Source: Thermoflexales bacterium (GTDB lineage: Bacteria; Chloroflexota; Anaerolineae; Fen-1058). Taken from it: DNA of 8,751 nucleotides. Both the position numbers and the translations under genes were made by a program. The stretch is from NCBI GenBank assembly GCA_017882055.1, contig JADGQE010000156.1:1-8751 (forward strand). Reading direction: 5' to 3'. Every line of letters starts with the position of its first letter. Within the stretch, counting starts at the first letter, position 1. The notes beneath the pieces are model-generated. The model searched no databases. It was not told the DNA's origin and saw only the letters and a list, made by a program, of their open reading frames with translations. This document shows positions 1 to 5,620 of this stretch, in pieces.

Positions 1-1248
1 CATCAGCGGCGATGACCGCAGCGTCGGAAAGCCGATCAGGAAGCCGAAGCCCAACGTGACGGCTGATGCGCCCAACGGCAGCATCCAGATGGGTTCGAGC
101 AATCTTTGAAGGCAGTTGCGATTTGAAGAAGCATATGCGGCTAACACACCGACGATCAAAGCGATGAGCATCGTCGCGGCGGCAAAGAACAGCGAGTTGC
201 CCAGCGCCGTTAGCGGTGAAACGAATAACACCGAGCCGCGCGGATTCGTCGCCAGATAGCGATAGTTGTCCAGTGTAAAACCTGCATCATTGACGATCGA
301 CCTGGAAGCCAGGGCAATAAGCGGCGAAAGCAGCAGTACTAACATTCCGCCGATGACCAGAACGACAAACAGTTTCTCGCGGCGAGTTGCAGGTGGTTTC
401 TGCGTCTGCTGCTGCGGCCTCAAATCAAGCGGCACGCTGGCGCGCGCTTGCAGCCGCGTGTAGACGATCATCAGCACGAAGGTGCAAACGATCTGAATCA
501 AAGCCAACGCTGTCGCCATGGGCAGGTTGAAAGTGATCTGCGTCTGGCGATAGATCGCCACTTCCAGCGTGTTGAATTGTGGACCGCCCAGGATCAAAAT
601 CACCCCGAACGAAGTGAAGTCGAAAATGAAGACGAGTAAGGCTGCGGCCAACAGCGCGGGCTTGAGCAAAGGCAGCGTCACTTCGCGGAAGGTGCGCCAG
701 CGATTCGCGCCGAGGACGCGGGCCGCCGCTTCGATCTGCGGATCGAGGTTGGCCCAGAAACCGCCGACGATGCGGAGCACGACGGTGAAGTTGTAGAAGA
801 TGTGCGCCAGCAGAATGATCCAGATCGTATTTTGAATATCAAGCGGCGCGTAATCCAGATGAAGTAAGTTCTTGAGCAGTTCGTTGATCCAGCCGCGTGG
901 ACCGATCAGCGACGAGAACGCGGCTGCCACGACGACCGTCGGCAAAACAAACGGGATCGTCGTCAGGGCGCGAATCAACGTTTTGCCGCGAAACCTGTAA
1001 CGCGCAAAGACGTATGCGGCTGGCAGCGCCAAGACAACGGTCAATAACGTTGAGACAGTGGCTTGCCAGAGCGTGAACCACAACGTGTCGAGATAAAACG
1101 GGCTGGCCGCAATCTTGCCAAACGCTGATAGATCGACGACGCCGTCAGGCGCTAAGCCGCGCGCCAGGATGATCGCCAGTGGATAAAAGAAGAAGATGGC
1201 GAGGAAAGCCAGCGGGATAAGAATAAAGGCGCTTCGCCAGAATCTCAC
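1..1248 (-). CDS. thiP: Thiamine ABC transporter permease ThiP, 3' end cut by window edge
   Basis: Inner-membrane channel of a binding-protein-dependent thiamine importer. It receives substrate from ThiB and is driven by the ATPase ThiQ. My own reading of the minus strand gives 416 open codons from a GTG at 1248 to the edge. The segment is strongly hydrophobic, with about nine membrane spans (near residues 8-28, 57-83, 95-115, 140-162, 198-221, 245-265, 292-314, 345-373 and 388-408). The first half carries the EAA loop that docks the ATPase (EAAARVLG at 173-180, then LP at 192-193). A second permease half begins near residue 290, as in fused two-domain permeases of the ThiP/FbpB group. The stretch FTSFGVILILGGPQFNTLEV (211-230) is typical of ThiP. 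GTG was chosen because an in-frame TGA lies 14 codons upstream and the next ATG is deep inside the gene. No clear Shine-Dalgarno is visible. Its place directly after thiB supports thiamine over iron as substrate. Confidence 0.9.
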   Translation of the reverse strand, partial: MRFWRSAFILIPLAFLAIFFFYPLAIILARGLAPDGVVDLSAFGKIAASPFYLDTLWFTLWQATVSTLLTVVLALPAAYVFARYRFRGKTLIRALTTIPFVLPTVVVAAAFSSLIGPRGWINELLKNLLHLDYAPLDIQNTIWIILLAHIFYNFTVVLRIVGGFWANLDPQIEAAARVLGANRWRTFREVTLPLLKPALLAAALLVFIFDFTSFGVILILGGPQFNTLEVAIYRQTQITFNLPMATALALIQIVCTFVLMIVYTRLQARASVPLDLRPQQQTQKPPATRREKLFVVLVIGGMLVLLLSPLIALASRSIVNDAGFTLDNYRYLATNPRGSVLFVSPLTALGNSLFFAAATMLIALIVGVLAAYASSNRNCLQRLLEPIWMLPLGASAVTLGFGFLIGFPTLRSSPLM

Positions 1249-1260
1249 GTTGCGACTCGC

Positions 1261-1321
1261 TATTGCGTACTGCGTACTGCGTAAGCAATCTCATTAATTA
1301 CGCAATACGCAGTACGCGCTA
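1261..1321. repeat. Inverted repeat of heptamer units between thiB and thiP
   Basis: The left arm (1261-1284) holds three tandem 7-base units, TGCGTAC, TGCGTAC and TGCGTAA. The right arm (1298-1321) holds TTACGCA, ATACGCA and GTACGCG. The two 24-base arms are complementary at 21 of 24 positions around a 13-base loop, so the thiB-thiP transcript should form a long hairpin starting a few bases after the thiB stop. There is no T-run, so it is not a standard terminator. By analogy with the repeat between malE and malF in E. coli, it could protect upstream mRNA and favour the binding protein over the permease, but that is inference. Confidence 0.8.
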
Positions 1322-1325
1322 CGTT

Positions 1326-2504
1326 TTACTTCAACACCGCATTCGTCCACTGCTCGATCCACTGATCGCGATTCTTCGCAATGACATCCGGCGCGAGCGT
1401 GGCCGGTTGATCGGGCACGACCGACCACTTTACGAATACGTCGGGCAGTTTCGCCTGTGGATTTACTGGATAGACATACTGCTGCAACGGAATATCTTCT
1501 TGATAGGTCAGGCTCAGCAAAAAGTCGATCCACTTCTCGGCCAGGTCGCGATTCTGAGTGCCTTTCAAAATGCCCGCAAATTCGATCTGGCGGAAGCACG
1601 ACTTGGGCGCGACGATGGTGCCAATGGGCGGTTCGCTGATCGGCGGATTGGCAAACACGACCTCGGCCGGCGGGCTGGAGGCATAGCTCACCACGATCGG
1701 GCGCGAGCCTTTGCCGCTCGAGCCGCTGAAGTCGGTGTAGTAAGCGGTGTTCCAATCTTCCACGACTTTCACGCCATTGGCTTTTAGTTGCTGCCAGAAC
1801 TTGAGCCAGCCATCCTGGCCGAAAGCCGAGACGGTGGCCAGCATGAAAGCCAGTCCCGGTGACGATGCGGCGGGATTCTCGACGACGAGCAGGTTCTTAT
1901 ATTCGGGCTTCGTCAGATCCGACAGCGATTGCGGCACGGTCAATTTCTTTTGTGTGAAGTACGCCTTGTCGAAGTTCATGCAGACGTCGCCATAATCGAT
2001 CGGAACCAGCCGCGAAGACGGATCGAGTTGGAACGTCGTGGATACATTCGCCAGCGCTGCCGGTTTGTACGGATCGAGAATGCCGGCGTCGAGCGCGCGG
2101 CCCAGGAAAGTATTGTCCACACCGAAGAGCACATCGGCTTCGGGACTATCCTTCGTCAAGATGGCGCGATTGAGCGCCTGACCTGCGTCGCCCTGTTTGA
2201 TGATTTTGACTGTGACGTTGTTATCCGTCTCGAACTTTTGCAGGACAGCATCGCTCAGCGCGAATGATTCGTGCGACAACATGGTCAATGTGCGTGCTGC
2301 TGAAGATGTCGCCAGCGGCGAGGTTGGCGGCGTCGGCAGGATCGAAGGCAATGGCGTTGCTATCGGCGGTTGAGTTGGTGCGGCGGTTGACGCTGCCGCG
2401 ATGGATTTCACTGCTGTCGGCGCGGCAGTGGGCGTTGCAGCAGGTGCGCAGGCTGTAACAACGAGCGCCAGCAGCAACATTAAGATGCCAATTTTTCTTT
2501 GCAT
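1326..2504 (-). CDS. thiB: Thiamine-binding lipoprotein ThiB/TbpA (ABC substrate-binding protein)
   Basis: Membrane-anchored solute receptor that delivers thiamine (possibly also its phosphates) to ThiP. The 392-residue protein starts with a lipoprotein signal: basic MQRK, a hydrophobic core, and a lipobox VTAC with the lipid-bearing Cys at 19. A flexible Ala/Pro/Thr linker follows to about residue 70, as is common in Chloroflexota and Gram-positive lipoproteins. The binding domain fills 71-392. Stretches typical of the TbpA family are present: the strand around LSHESFALSD, ADVLFGVDNTFLGRAL, VPIDYGDVCMNFDK, NPAASSPGLAFML, VVEDWNTAYY and the C-terminal QQYVYPVN. The ATG at 2504 has a strong GGGAGG ribosome site about 7 bases upstream. 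It sits 68 bases after thiN and 77 bases before thiP on the same strand, so it belongs to the TPP-controlled operon. An iron-binding relative is possible but unlikely given thiN and the riboswitch. Confidence 0.92.
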   Translation of the reverse strand: MQRKIGILMLLLALVVTACAPAATPTAAPTAVKSIAAASTAAPTQPPIATPLPSILPTPPTSPLATSSAARTLTMLSHESFALSDAVLQKFETDNNVTVKIIKQGDAGQALNRAILTKDSPEADVLFGVDNTFLGRALDAGILDPYKPAALANVSTTFQLDPSSRLVPIDYGDVCMNFDKAYFTQKKLTVPQSLSDLTKPEYKNLLVVENPAASSPGLAFMLATVSAFGQDGWLKFWQQLKANGVKVVEDWNTAYYTDFSGSSGKGSRPIVVSYASSPPAEVVFANPPISEPPIGTIVAPKSCFRQIEFAGILKGTQNRDLAEKWIDFLLSLTYQEDIPLQQYVYPVNPQAKLPDVFVKWSVVPDQPATLAPDVIAKNRDQWIEQWTNAVLK

Positions 2505-2558
2505 ATCGTTTTCCTCCCGGAATTATTTTGATGGGTGACATGTGGGCATGAATGGTTA

Positions 2559-2579
2559 TCACGCCTCACTCGTCACTCA
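2559..2579. repeat. Three-unit heptamer tandem overlapping the thiN stop codon
   Basis: On the plus strand the units are TCACGCC, TCACTCG and TCACTCA, in exact 7-base register. On the coding (minus) strand these read as GAGTGA-like units, and the third unit contains the thiN TGA stop (2573-2575). The thiN reading frame therefore ends inside the repeat. No inverted partner was found nearby. The 7-base period matches the element at 1261-1321, though the unit sequence differs. Confidence 0.6.
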
Positions 2580-3214
2580 TTACGTGTGGTATGAATCGCT
2601 AACACGATTCCATCTTGGACGGTGACGGTTGCCACCGGTTCAATCAATACATTGCTGATCCCCAGTGTCGCGCCGAAGGGCAGCACCGCGTCTTTCAAGG
2701 GATATTCGCAGCCTTCGATCGAAACGCCGTGCGCATCGCCGCGCAGGGCAATGAGTGACAGCGTATCGCCTGCGCGACCGGCGATCTCGGCTCGATCGCG
2801 GATCACGCTGATCGATTCGCGCTGATCGATGATGCGCGTTGGCACGTTCTTCAGTTCCGGCAAAGTCAACAGTAGCATATTCGCCAGCGATTGATCCCAG
2901 CGCCCGCCTAATGCGCTGACGATGACGAGGTCGGTTGCGCCGCGTTCGAGGGCATGCCGGATCGCCAATTCCAGATCGGTGTAGTCTTTGTGTGCAGGAT
3001 AAACAATGAATTGCGCTTTCGCTTGTTCGAGCTGGAGCCGATCGGCCGGGCAAAGTGAATCGAGATCGCCGATCGCGATCTGCGGCAGCACGCCGATCGA
3101 CAAGGCGTTGCGCGCGCCGCCATCGGCGGCAATGATCAATGTCACATCGTCGAGCCACTGTTTTACGATTTGGGCATCTGGTGCAGCGCCGTTGGCAAAA
3201 ATCATCGTGCGCAT
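2573..3214 (-). CDS. thiN: Thiamine pyrophosphokinase (TPK)
   Basis: Cytoplasmic enzyme transferring pyrophosphate from ATP to thiamine to give TPP. The 213-residue length is normal for bacterial TPK. Family motifs appear in order: ADGGA (30-34), the metal-binding GDLDSL (49-54), K-D-Y-T-D-L-E (76-82) and GGRWDQ (103-108), followed by a C-terminal beta domain with GISN (185-188) that shapes the thiamine site. The sixth residue of GGRWDQ is usually His (GGRxDH), so Gln108 is a mild deviation. The frame stays open a further 133 codons upstream, but that part crosses the riboswitch and terminator and is not protein-like. ATG 3214 is therefore chosen; it follows a purine-rich AAGAGAGA ribosome site. 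ATG 3205 is an alternative. It is the first gene after the riboswitch. Pairing it with an importer gives a complete thiamine salvage route. Confidence 0.92.
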   Translation of the reverse strand: MRTMIFANGAAPDAQIVKQWLDDVTLIIAADGGARNALSIGVLPQIAIGDLDSLCPADRLQLEQAKAQFIVYPAHKDYTDLELAIRHALERGATDLVIVSALGGRWDQSLANMLLLTLPELKNVPTRIIDQRESISVIRDRAEIAGRAGDTLSLIALRGDAHGVSIEGCEYPLKDAVLPFGATLGISNVLIEPVATVTVQDGIVLAIHTTRNE

Positions 3215-3226
3215 ATTGTCTCTCTT

Positions 3227-3289
3227 AGACCTGCGAGGTTTCATGACATGGCTCGTCTCATGATCGAGTAGACAAAACCTCGCAGGTCT
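3227..3289. repeat. Perfect 15-bp inverted repeat in the thiN leader
   Basis: The arms AGACCTGCGAGGTTT (3227-3241) and AAACCTCGCAGGTCT (3275-3289) are exactly complementary and enclose 33 bases that contain a smaller CTCG/CGAG pair. The element fills the space between the riboswitch terminator and the thiN ribosome site, leaving only the AAGAGAGA and a few bases before the ATG. Once transcription passes the terminator, this hairpin lies immediately upstream of thiN translation initiation. From memory, GACCTGCGAGGT palindromes recur in many Chloroflexota and environmental genomes; I could not check copy number here. Confidence 0.85.
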
Positions 3290-3326
3290 TGAACAAAAAG
3301 AAAAGCCACCCCGGCTTGGGGTGGCT
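3290..3326 (-). terminator. Intrinsic terminator of the TPP riboswitch
   Basis: On the minus strand, AGCCACCCC (3326-3318) pairs perfectly with GGGGTGGCT (3312-3304) around a 5-base loop, followed at once by TTTTCTTTTTG. This is a textbook rho-independent terminator. It lies 15-20 bases after the riboswitch aptamer and before thiN, so TPP binding most likely stops transcription here. I could not identify the competing antiterminator pairing with certainty. Confidence 0.88.
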
Positions 3327-3341
3327 GTGATGATGTAGTCT

Positions 3342-3423
3342 CCCTCCGCCGGCATTATCCGGATCAGGTTCGTGGGTCGGCAATGGATCGATTGCCCTCT
3401 CAGCCCGCCTCCGCGAGCTCCCC
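3342..3423 (-). promoter_or_regulatory. TPP riboswitch (THI element)
   Basis: Read on the minus strand, this has the hallmark conserved blocks of the thiamine pyrophosphate aptamer. They are GGGGAGC at 3423-3417, GGGCTGAGAGGG with the invariant CTGAGA (3403-3398), GACCC (3378-3374), GAACCTGATC (3371-3362), and GGATAATGCCGGCGGAGGGA ending near 3342. A variable side hairpin, GGCAAT/ATTGCC (3396-3379), lies between the blocks, and CCGG/CCGG closes the P4-P5 arm. It precedes thiamine genes on the same strand and is followed by a terminator. The outermost helix P1 looks weak: little complementarity is seen between the flanks, so the exact ends are approximate. Confidence 0.95.
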
Positions 3424-3436
3424 AATGTTTAATTGT

Positions 3437-3460
3437 GTTGAGATTATACCACGTCTCAAC
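3437..3460. repeat. Interrupted palindrome over the riboswitch-operon promoter
   Basis: GTTGAGA (3437-3443) and TCTCAAC (3454-3460) are perfect 7-base inverted arms spaced by 10 bases, a spacing close to one helical turn. The minus-strand -10 box lies between and partly within the arms. This layout would suit a dimeric repressor, but no regulator is known from the window, so its role as an operator is inference. Confidence 0.45.
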
Positions 3461-3473
3461 GAGCTCTTGTCGA
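3443..3473 (-). promoter_or_regulatory. Sigma-70-type promoter of the thiamine operon
   Basis: The minus strand has a perfect -10 box TATAAT (3448-3443) with an upstream TG in extended -10 position (TGGTATAAT). A -35-like TCGACA (3473-3468) lies at a 19-base spacing, which is long, so the extended -10 probably carries the strength. Transcription would start near 3436, about a dozen bases before the riboswitch core. Confidence 0.7.
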
Positions 3474-3495
3474 AGCCCTGTGACCGTGTTACACT
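3467..3495 (+). promoter_or_regulatory. Candidate promoter of dnaX-ybaB-recR
   Basis: TTGTCG (3467-3472) and TACACT (3490-3495) are separated by exactly 17 bases, each matching the sigma-70 consensus at four of six positions. A start near 3502 would leave a leader of about 20 bases carrying the dnaX ribosome site. Its -35 box shares bases with the -35 of the divergent thiamine promoter. Confidence 0.5.
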
Positions 3496-3522
3496 TCACG
3501 CATCTTTCAAGGAGGTGCGCGA

Positions 3523-5148
3523 ATGACTCAGGCGCTATATCGTAAGTGGCGGCCCCAGACGTTCGACGAAGTCGTCGGCCAGGAGCACGTGCTGCAAACG
3601 CTGCGCAACGCAATCGGCGCGAACCGTATCGCGCATGCTTATCTGTTTTCCGGCCCGCGCGGCACGGGCAAGACGACGATGGCGCGTTTGCTGGCTAAGG
3701 CCGTCAACTGCACCAATGCCGATCTAAGCGCCCGGCCTGACAACACCTGCCCGATCTGCACCGCCATCACCGAAGGCCGCATGCTCGATCTGATCGAACT
3801 CGACGCGGCCTCCAATCGCGGCATCGACGAGATCCGCGACCTGCGCGACAAGATCAATTTTTCGCCGGGCCAGTCGCGTTACAAAGTCTACATCATCGAC
3901 GAAGTTCACATGCTCACTGAACCGGCCTTCAACGCGCTGCTCAAAACGTTGGAAGAACCGCCGCCGCATGCGATCTTCATTTTGGCTACGACCGATCCGC
4001 AGAAGGTTCCGGCCACGATCGTTTCGCGCTGTCAGCCATTTACTTTCCGACGCTTGACCGTCAAAGAGATCGTGGCGCGTTTGCAGGAGCTGGTCCAGGC
4101 CGAAGGTCTCACGGCTGAACCGGAAGCACTCACCTTGATCGCGCGTCAAGCAACCGGCGCACTACGTGACGCGGTCAGCCTGCTCGATCAACTTGCGGCG
4201 GGTGGCAGTGGAATCACGACCGAACGGGCGCAGTCGGCGCTTGGCGCAGGCTCGGTGCATTGGGTTTCGGAGTTGGTCGATGCGATCTGCCAGGCGGATG
4301 CCGCGGCCGGCCTCAACACGATCAATCGTGCCATCGACGAAGGTGCCGATGCGCGGCAGTTTGCGCGGCAAGTCGTCGAGCAGCTGCGATCGCTGCTGCT
4401 GATCAAGCTCGGCGATGCGGCTCTGGTCGATTTACCGGCCGAGCAGCGATCGGCTTACAACACTCAGGCGGCCCGGATCGAGACCGATCGGCTCACGCGA
4501 TCGATCAAACTCTTTAACCAGGCTGCGCTGGATCTGCGCGGCGGCTGGCAGCCGCAACTGCCGCTCGAATTGGCGCTGGTCGAATCGTTGCAGCAACCAG
4601 TGGCGGCAGCACCCACTACAACGGCTGCTGCGCCGGTGCGTCGAACAACGCCCGCAATGCCGCCTATGGCCCCGCCTGTGGCGCAGAAACCTCAATCGGC
4701 TCCGGCAAAACCTGCTGAACGAAAAGCCGAAGCGGCTCCTAAGGTCGAGAAAATTCAATCGACCTCTGCGCCAACGTCACCGCTGATCGATCCGCCAACG
4801 CCGATCGCAGAAGCATCGCCATCAGGCGAAGCCACGTCGTTGACGTTGGAGCAAGTTCATGCGCAATGGCCTGAAATCTTGAATGAAGTTAAAGCGCAGA
4901 GCTTGCCTACCCAGGCGCTGCTGCGCAGTTGCAAGTTGCTCGGCGTTGAAGGCGTGACGGTGACGCTGGGCTGGCCGTCCAATACGCTGAAAGATAAATT
5001 CGAATCAAGCAAGAGCCGTGACCTGGTTGCCGATGTGATGACGGAAGTGCTGTCGCAGAAAGTTGTGATTCGTTCGCTGGTCGATGACCCGGTCCTCCGT
5101 GAAGCGCTGCGGCTGGGCGCCAGGGTCACGCCAGTTTCAAATCGATAG
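3523..5148 (+). CDS. dnaX: DNA polymerase III subunit gamma/tau
   Basis: Clamp-loader ATPase that joins the loader to the polymerase and loads the sliding clamp at the replication fork. The AAA+ core is complete. Walker A GPRGTGKT is at 44-51, the zinc-module Cys at 63, 76 and 79, and Walker B IIDEVH at 124-129. ATTDPQKV (sensor 1) is at 155-162, the SRC arginine finger at 168-170, and sensor 2 GALRDA at 212-217. Domain III follows to about 355, then a Pro/Ala-rich linker (about 360-440) and a C-terminal domain (440-541) that in tau contacts polymerase. In the family the zinc module has four Cys; here the expected second one is Asp73 (RPDNTCPIC). No A-rich slippery site was seen in the linker, so a shorter gamma made by frameshift or slippage is not indicated. 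The ATG has an excellent AAGGAGGTG site. ybaB follows after 16 bases. Confidence 0.96.
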   Translation: MTQALYRKWRPQTFDEVVGQEHVLQTLRNAIGANRIAHAYLFSGPRGTGKTTMARLLAKAVNCTNADLSARPDNTCPICTAITEGRMLDLIELDAASNRGIDEIRDLRDKINFSPGQSRYKVYIIDEVHMLTEPAFNALLKTLEEPPPHAIFILATTDPQKVPATIVSRCQPFTFRRLTVKEIVARLQELVQAEGLTAEPEALTLIARQATGALRDAVSLLDQLAAGGSGITTERAQSALGAGSVHWVSELVDAICQADAAAGLNTINRAIDEGADARQFARQVVEQLRSLLLIKLGDAALVDLPAEQRSAYNTQAARIETDRLTRSIKLFNQAALDLRGGWQPQLPLELALVESLQQPVAAAPTTTAAAPVRRTTPAMPPMAPPVAQKPQSAPAKPAERKAEAAPKVEKIQSTSAPTSPLIDPPTPIAEASPSGEATSLTLEQVHAQWPEILNEVKAQSLPTQALLRSCKLLGVEGVTVTLGWPSNTLKDKFESSKSRDLVADVMTEVLSQKVVIRSLVDDPVLREALRLGARVTPVSNR

Positions 5149-5164
5149 ATTGAGGAGAGGAATC

Positions 5165-5512
5165 ATGAGCAAGAACCGAATGTCATTTGGCGGTGGTGGC
5201 GGTGGCGGTGGTGCCGGCGGAATGATGGGCAAGCTGGCGAAGCTGCAAGAGGATATGGCCAAAGCCCAGGAGGCGTTGGCTGAAGAAACGATCGAAGTGA
5301 CGGCGGGCGGCGGCGCGATCACGATTGTGGTGACCGGCAATCAGCGCATCAAATCGATCACGTTGTCGAAGGACGTGGTCGATCCGAATGATGTCGAAAT
5401 GCTGCAAGACTTGATGGTCGCTGCGGTGAACGAGGCGATCGAGCGATCACAAACGCACGCCGCCGAGAAGCTGCAAGGCTTGACGGGCGGACTGGGTCTG
5501 CCGGGATTGTAA
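5165..5512 (+). CDS. ybaB: YbaB/EbfC family nucleoid-associated protein
   Basis: Small DNA-binding protein of the YbaB/EbfC family, which forms tweezer-like dimers and is usually encoded between dnaX and recR, as here. The 115-residue protein has a Gly-rich N-terminus with eight consecutive Gly (9-16). Then come an amphipathic helix (MMGKLAKLQEDMAKAQEALA, 20-39), the beta region TIEVTAGGGAITIVVTGN (42-59) and a C-terminal helix (about 76-105). These are the standard family elements. The frame is open upstream into dnaX, but ATG 5165 is preferred because GAGGAG lies 7 bases before it and the family starts here. It is 16 bases after dnaX and almost certainly co-transcribed. Confidence 0.92.
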   Translation: MSKNRMSFGGGGGGGGAGGMMGKLAKLQEDMAKAQEALAEETIEVTAGGGAITIVVTGNQRIKSITLSKDVVDPNDVEMLQDLMVAAVNEAIERSQTHAAEKLQGLTGGLGLPGL

Positions 5513-5529
5513 GAGGCCATATTGAAACT

Positions 5530-5588
5530 AACCACCAAGGCACCAAGTCACAAAGCAAGATTTTGGGAACCTTTGTGCCTTTGTGGTG
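5530..5588. repeat. Octamer-unit inverted repeat between ybaB and recR
   Basis: The left arm carries 8-base units CCACCAAG, GCACCAAG and TCACAAAG (5532-5555). The right arm carries CCTTTGTG twice (5570-5585) plus GTG. The 19-base arms 5530-5548 and 5570-5588 are complementary at 15 of 19 positions, giving a hairpin inside the dnaX-ybaB-recR transcript. There is no T-run after it, so it should not end transcription. From memory, CACCAAGGCACCAAG-type elements recur between genes in several environmental phyla. Confidence 0.75.
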
Positions 5589-5620
5589 AATGATGGATAC
5601 TCAGAGTAATTTGCATATCA

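Noticed and set aside
839..1081. 80-codon minus-strand frame within thiP
   Set aside because: It lies in a different frame from the clearly hydrophobic ThiP sequence, which is open over the whole region.
1263..1787. Plus-strand open frame opposite thiB
   Set aside because: Its first part is the heptamer repeat, and the remainder is the antisense of a clear thiB gene.
3215..3613. 133-codon N-terminal extension of the thiN frame
   Set aside because: It runs through the terminator and the TPP riboswitch and even into dnaX on the other strand; the kinase family begins at the ATG at 3214.
4432..4758. Arg/Ser-rich minus-strand frame opposite the dnaX linker
   Set aside because: Low-complexity antisense of the Pro/Ala-rich linker, with no ribosome site or family likeness.
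4600..4800. Programmed frameshift or slippage in dnaX giving a gamma form
   Set aside because: No A-AAA-AAG heptamer or long A-run was found in the linker region.
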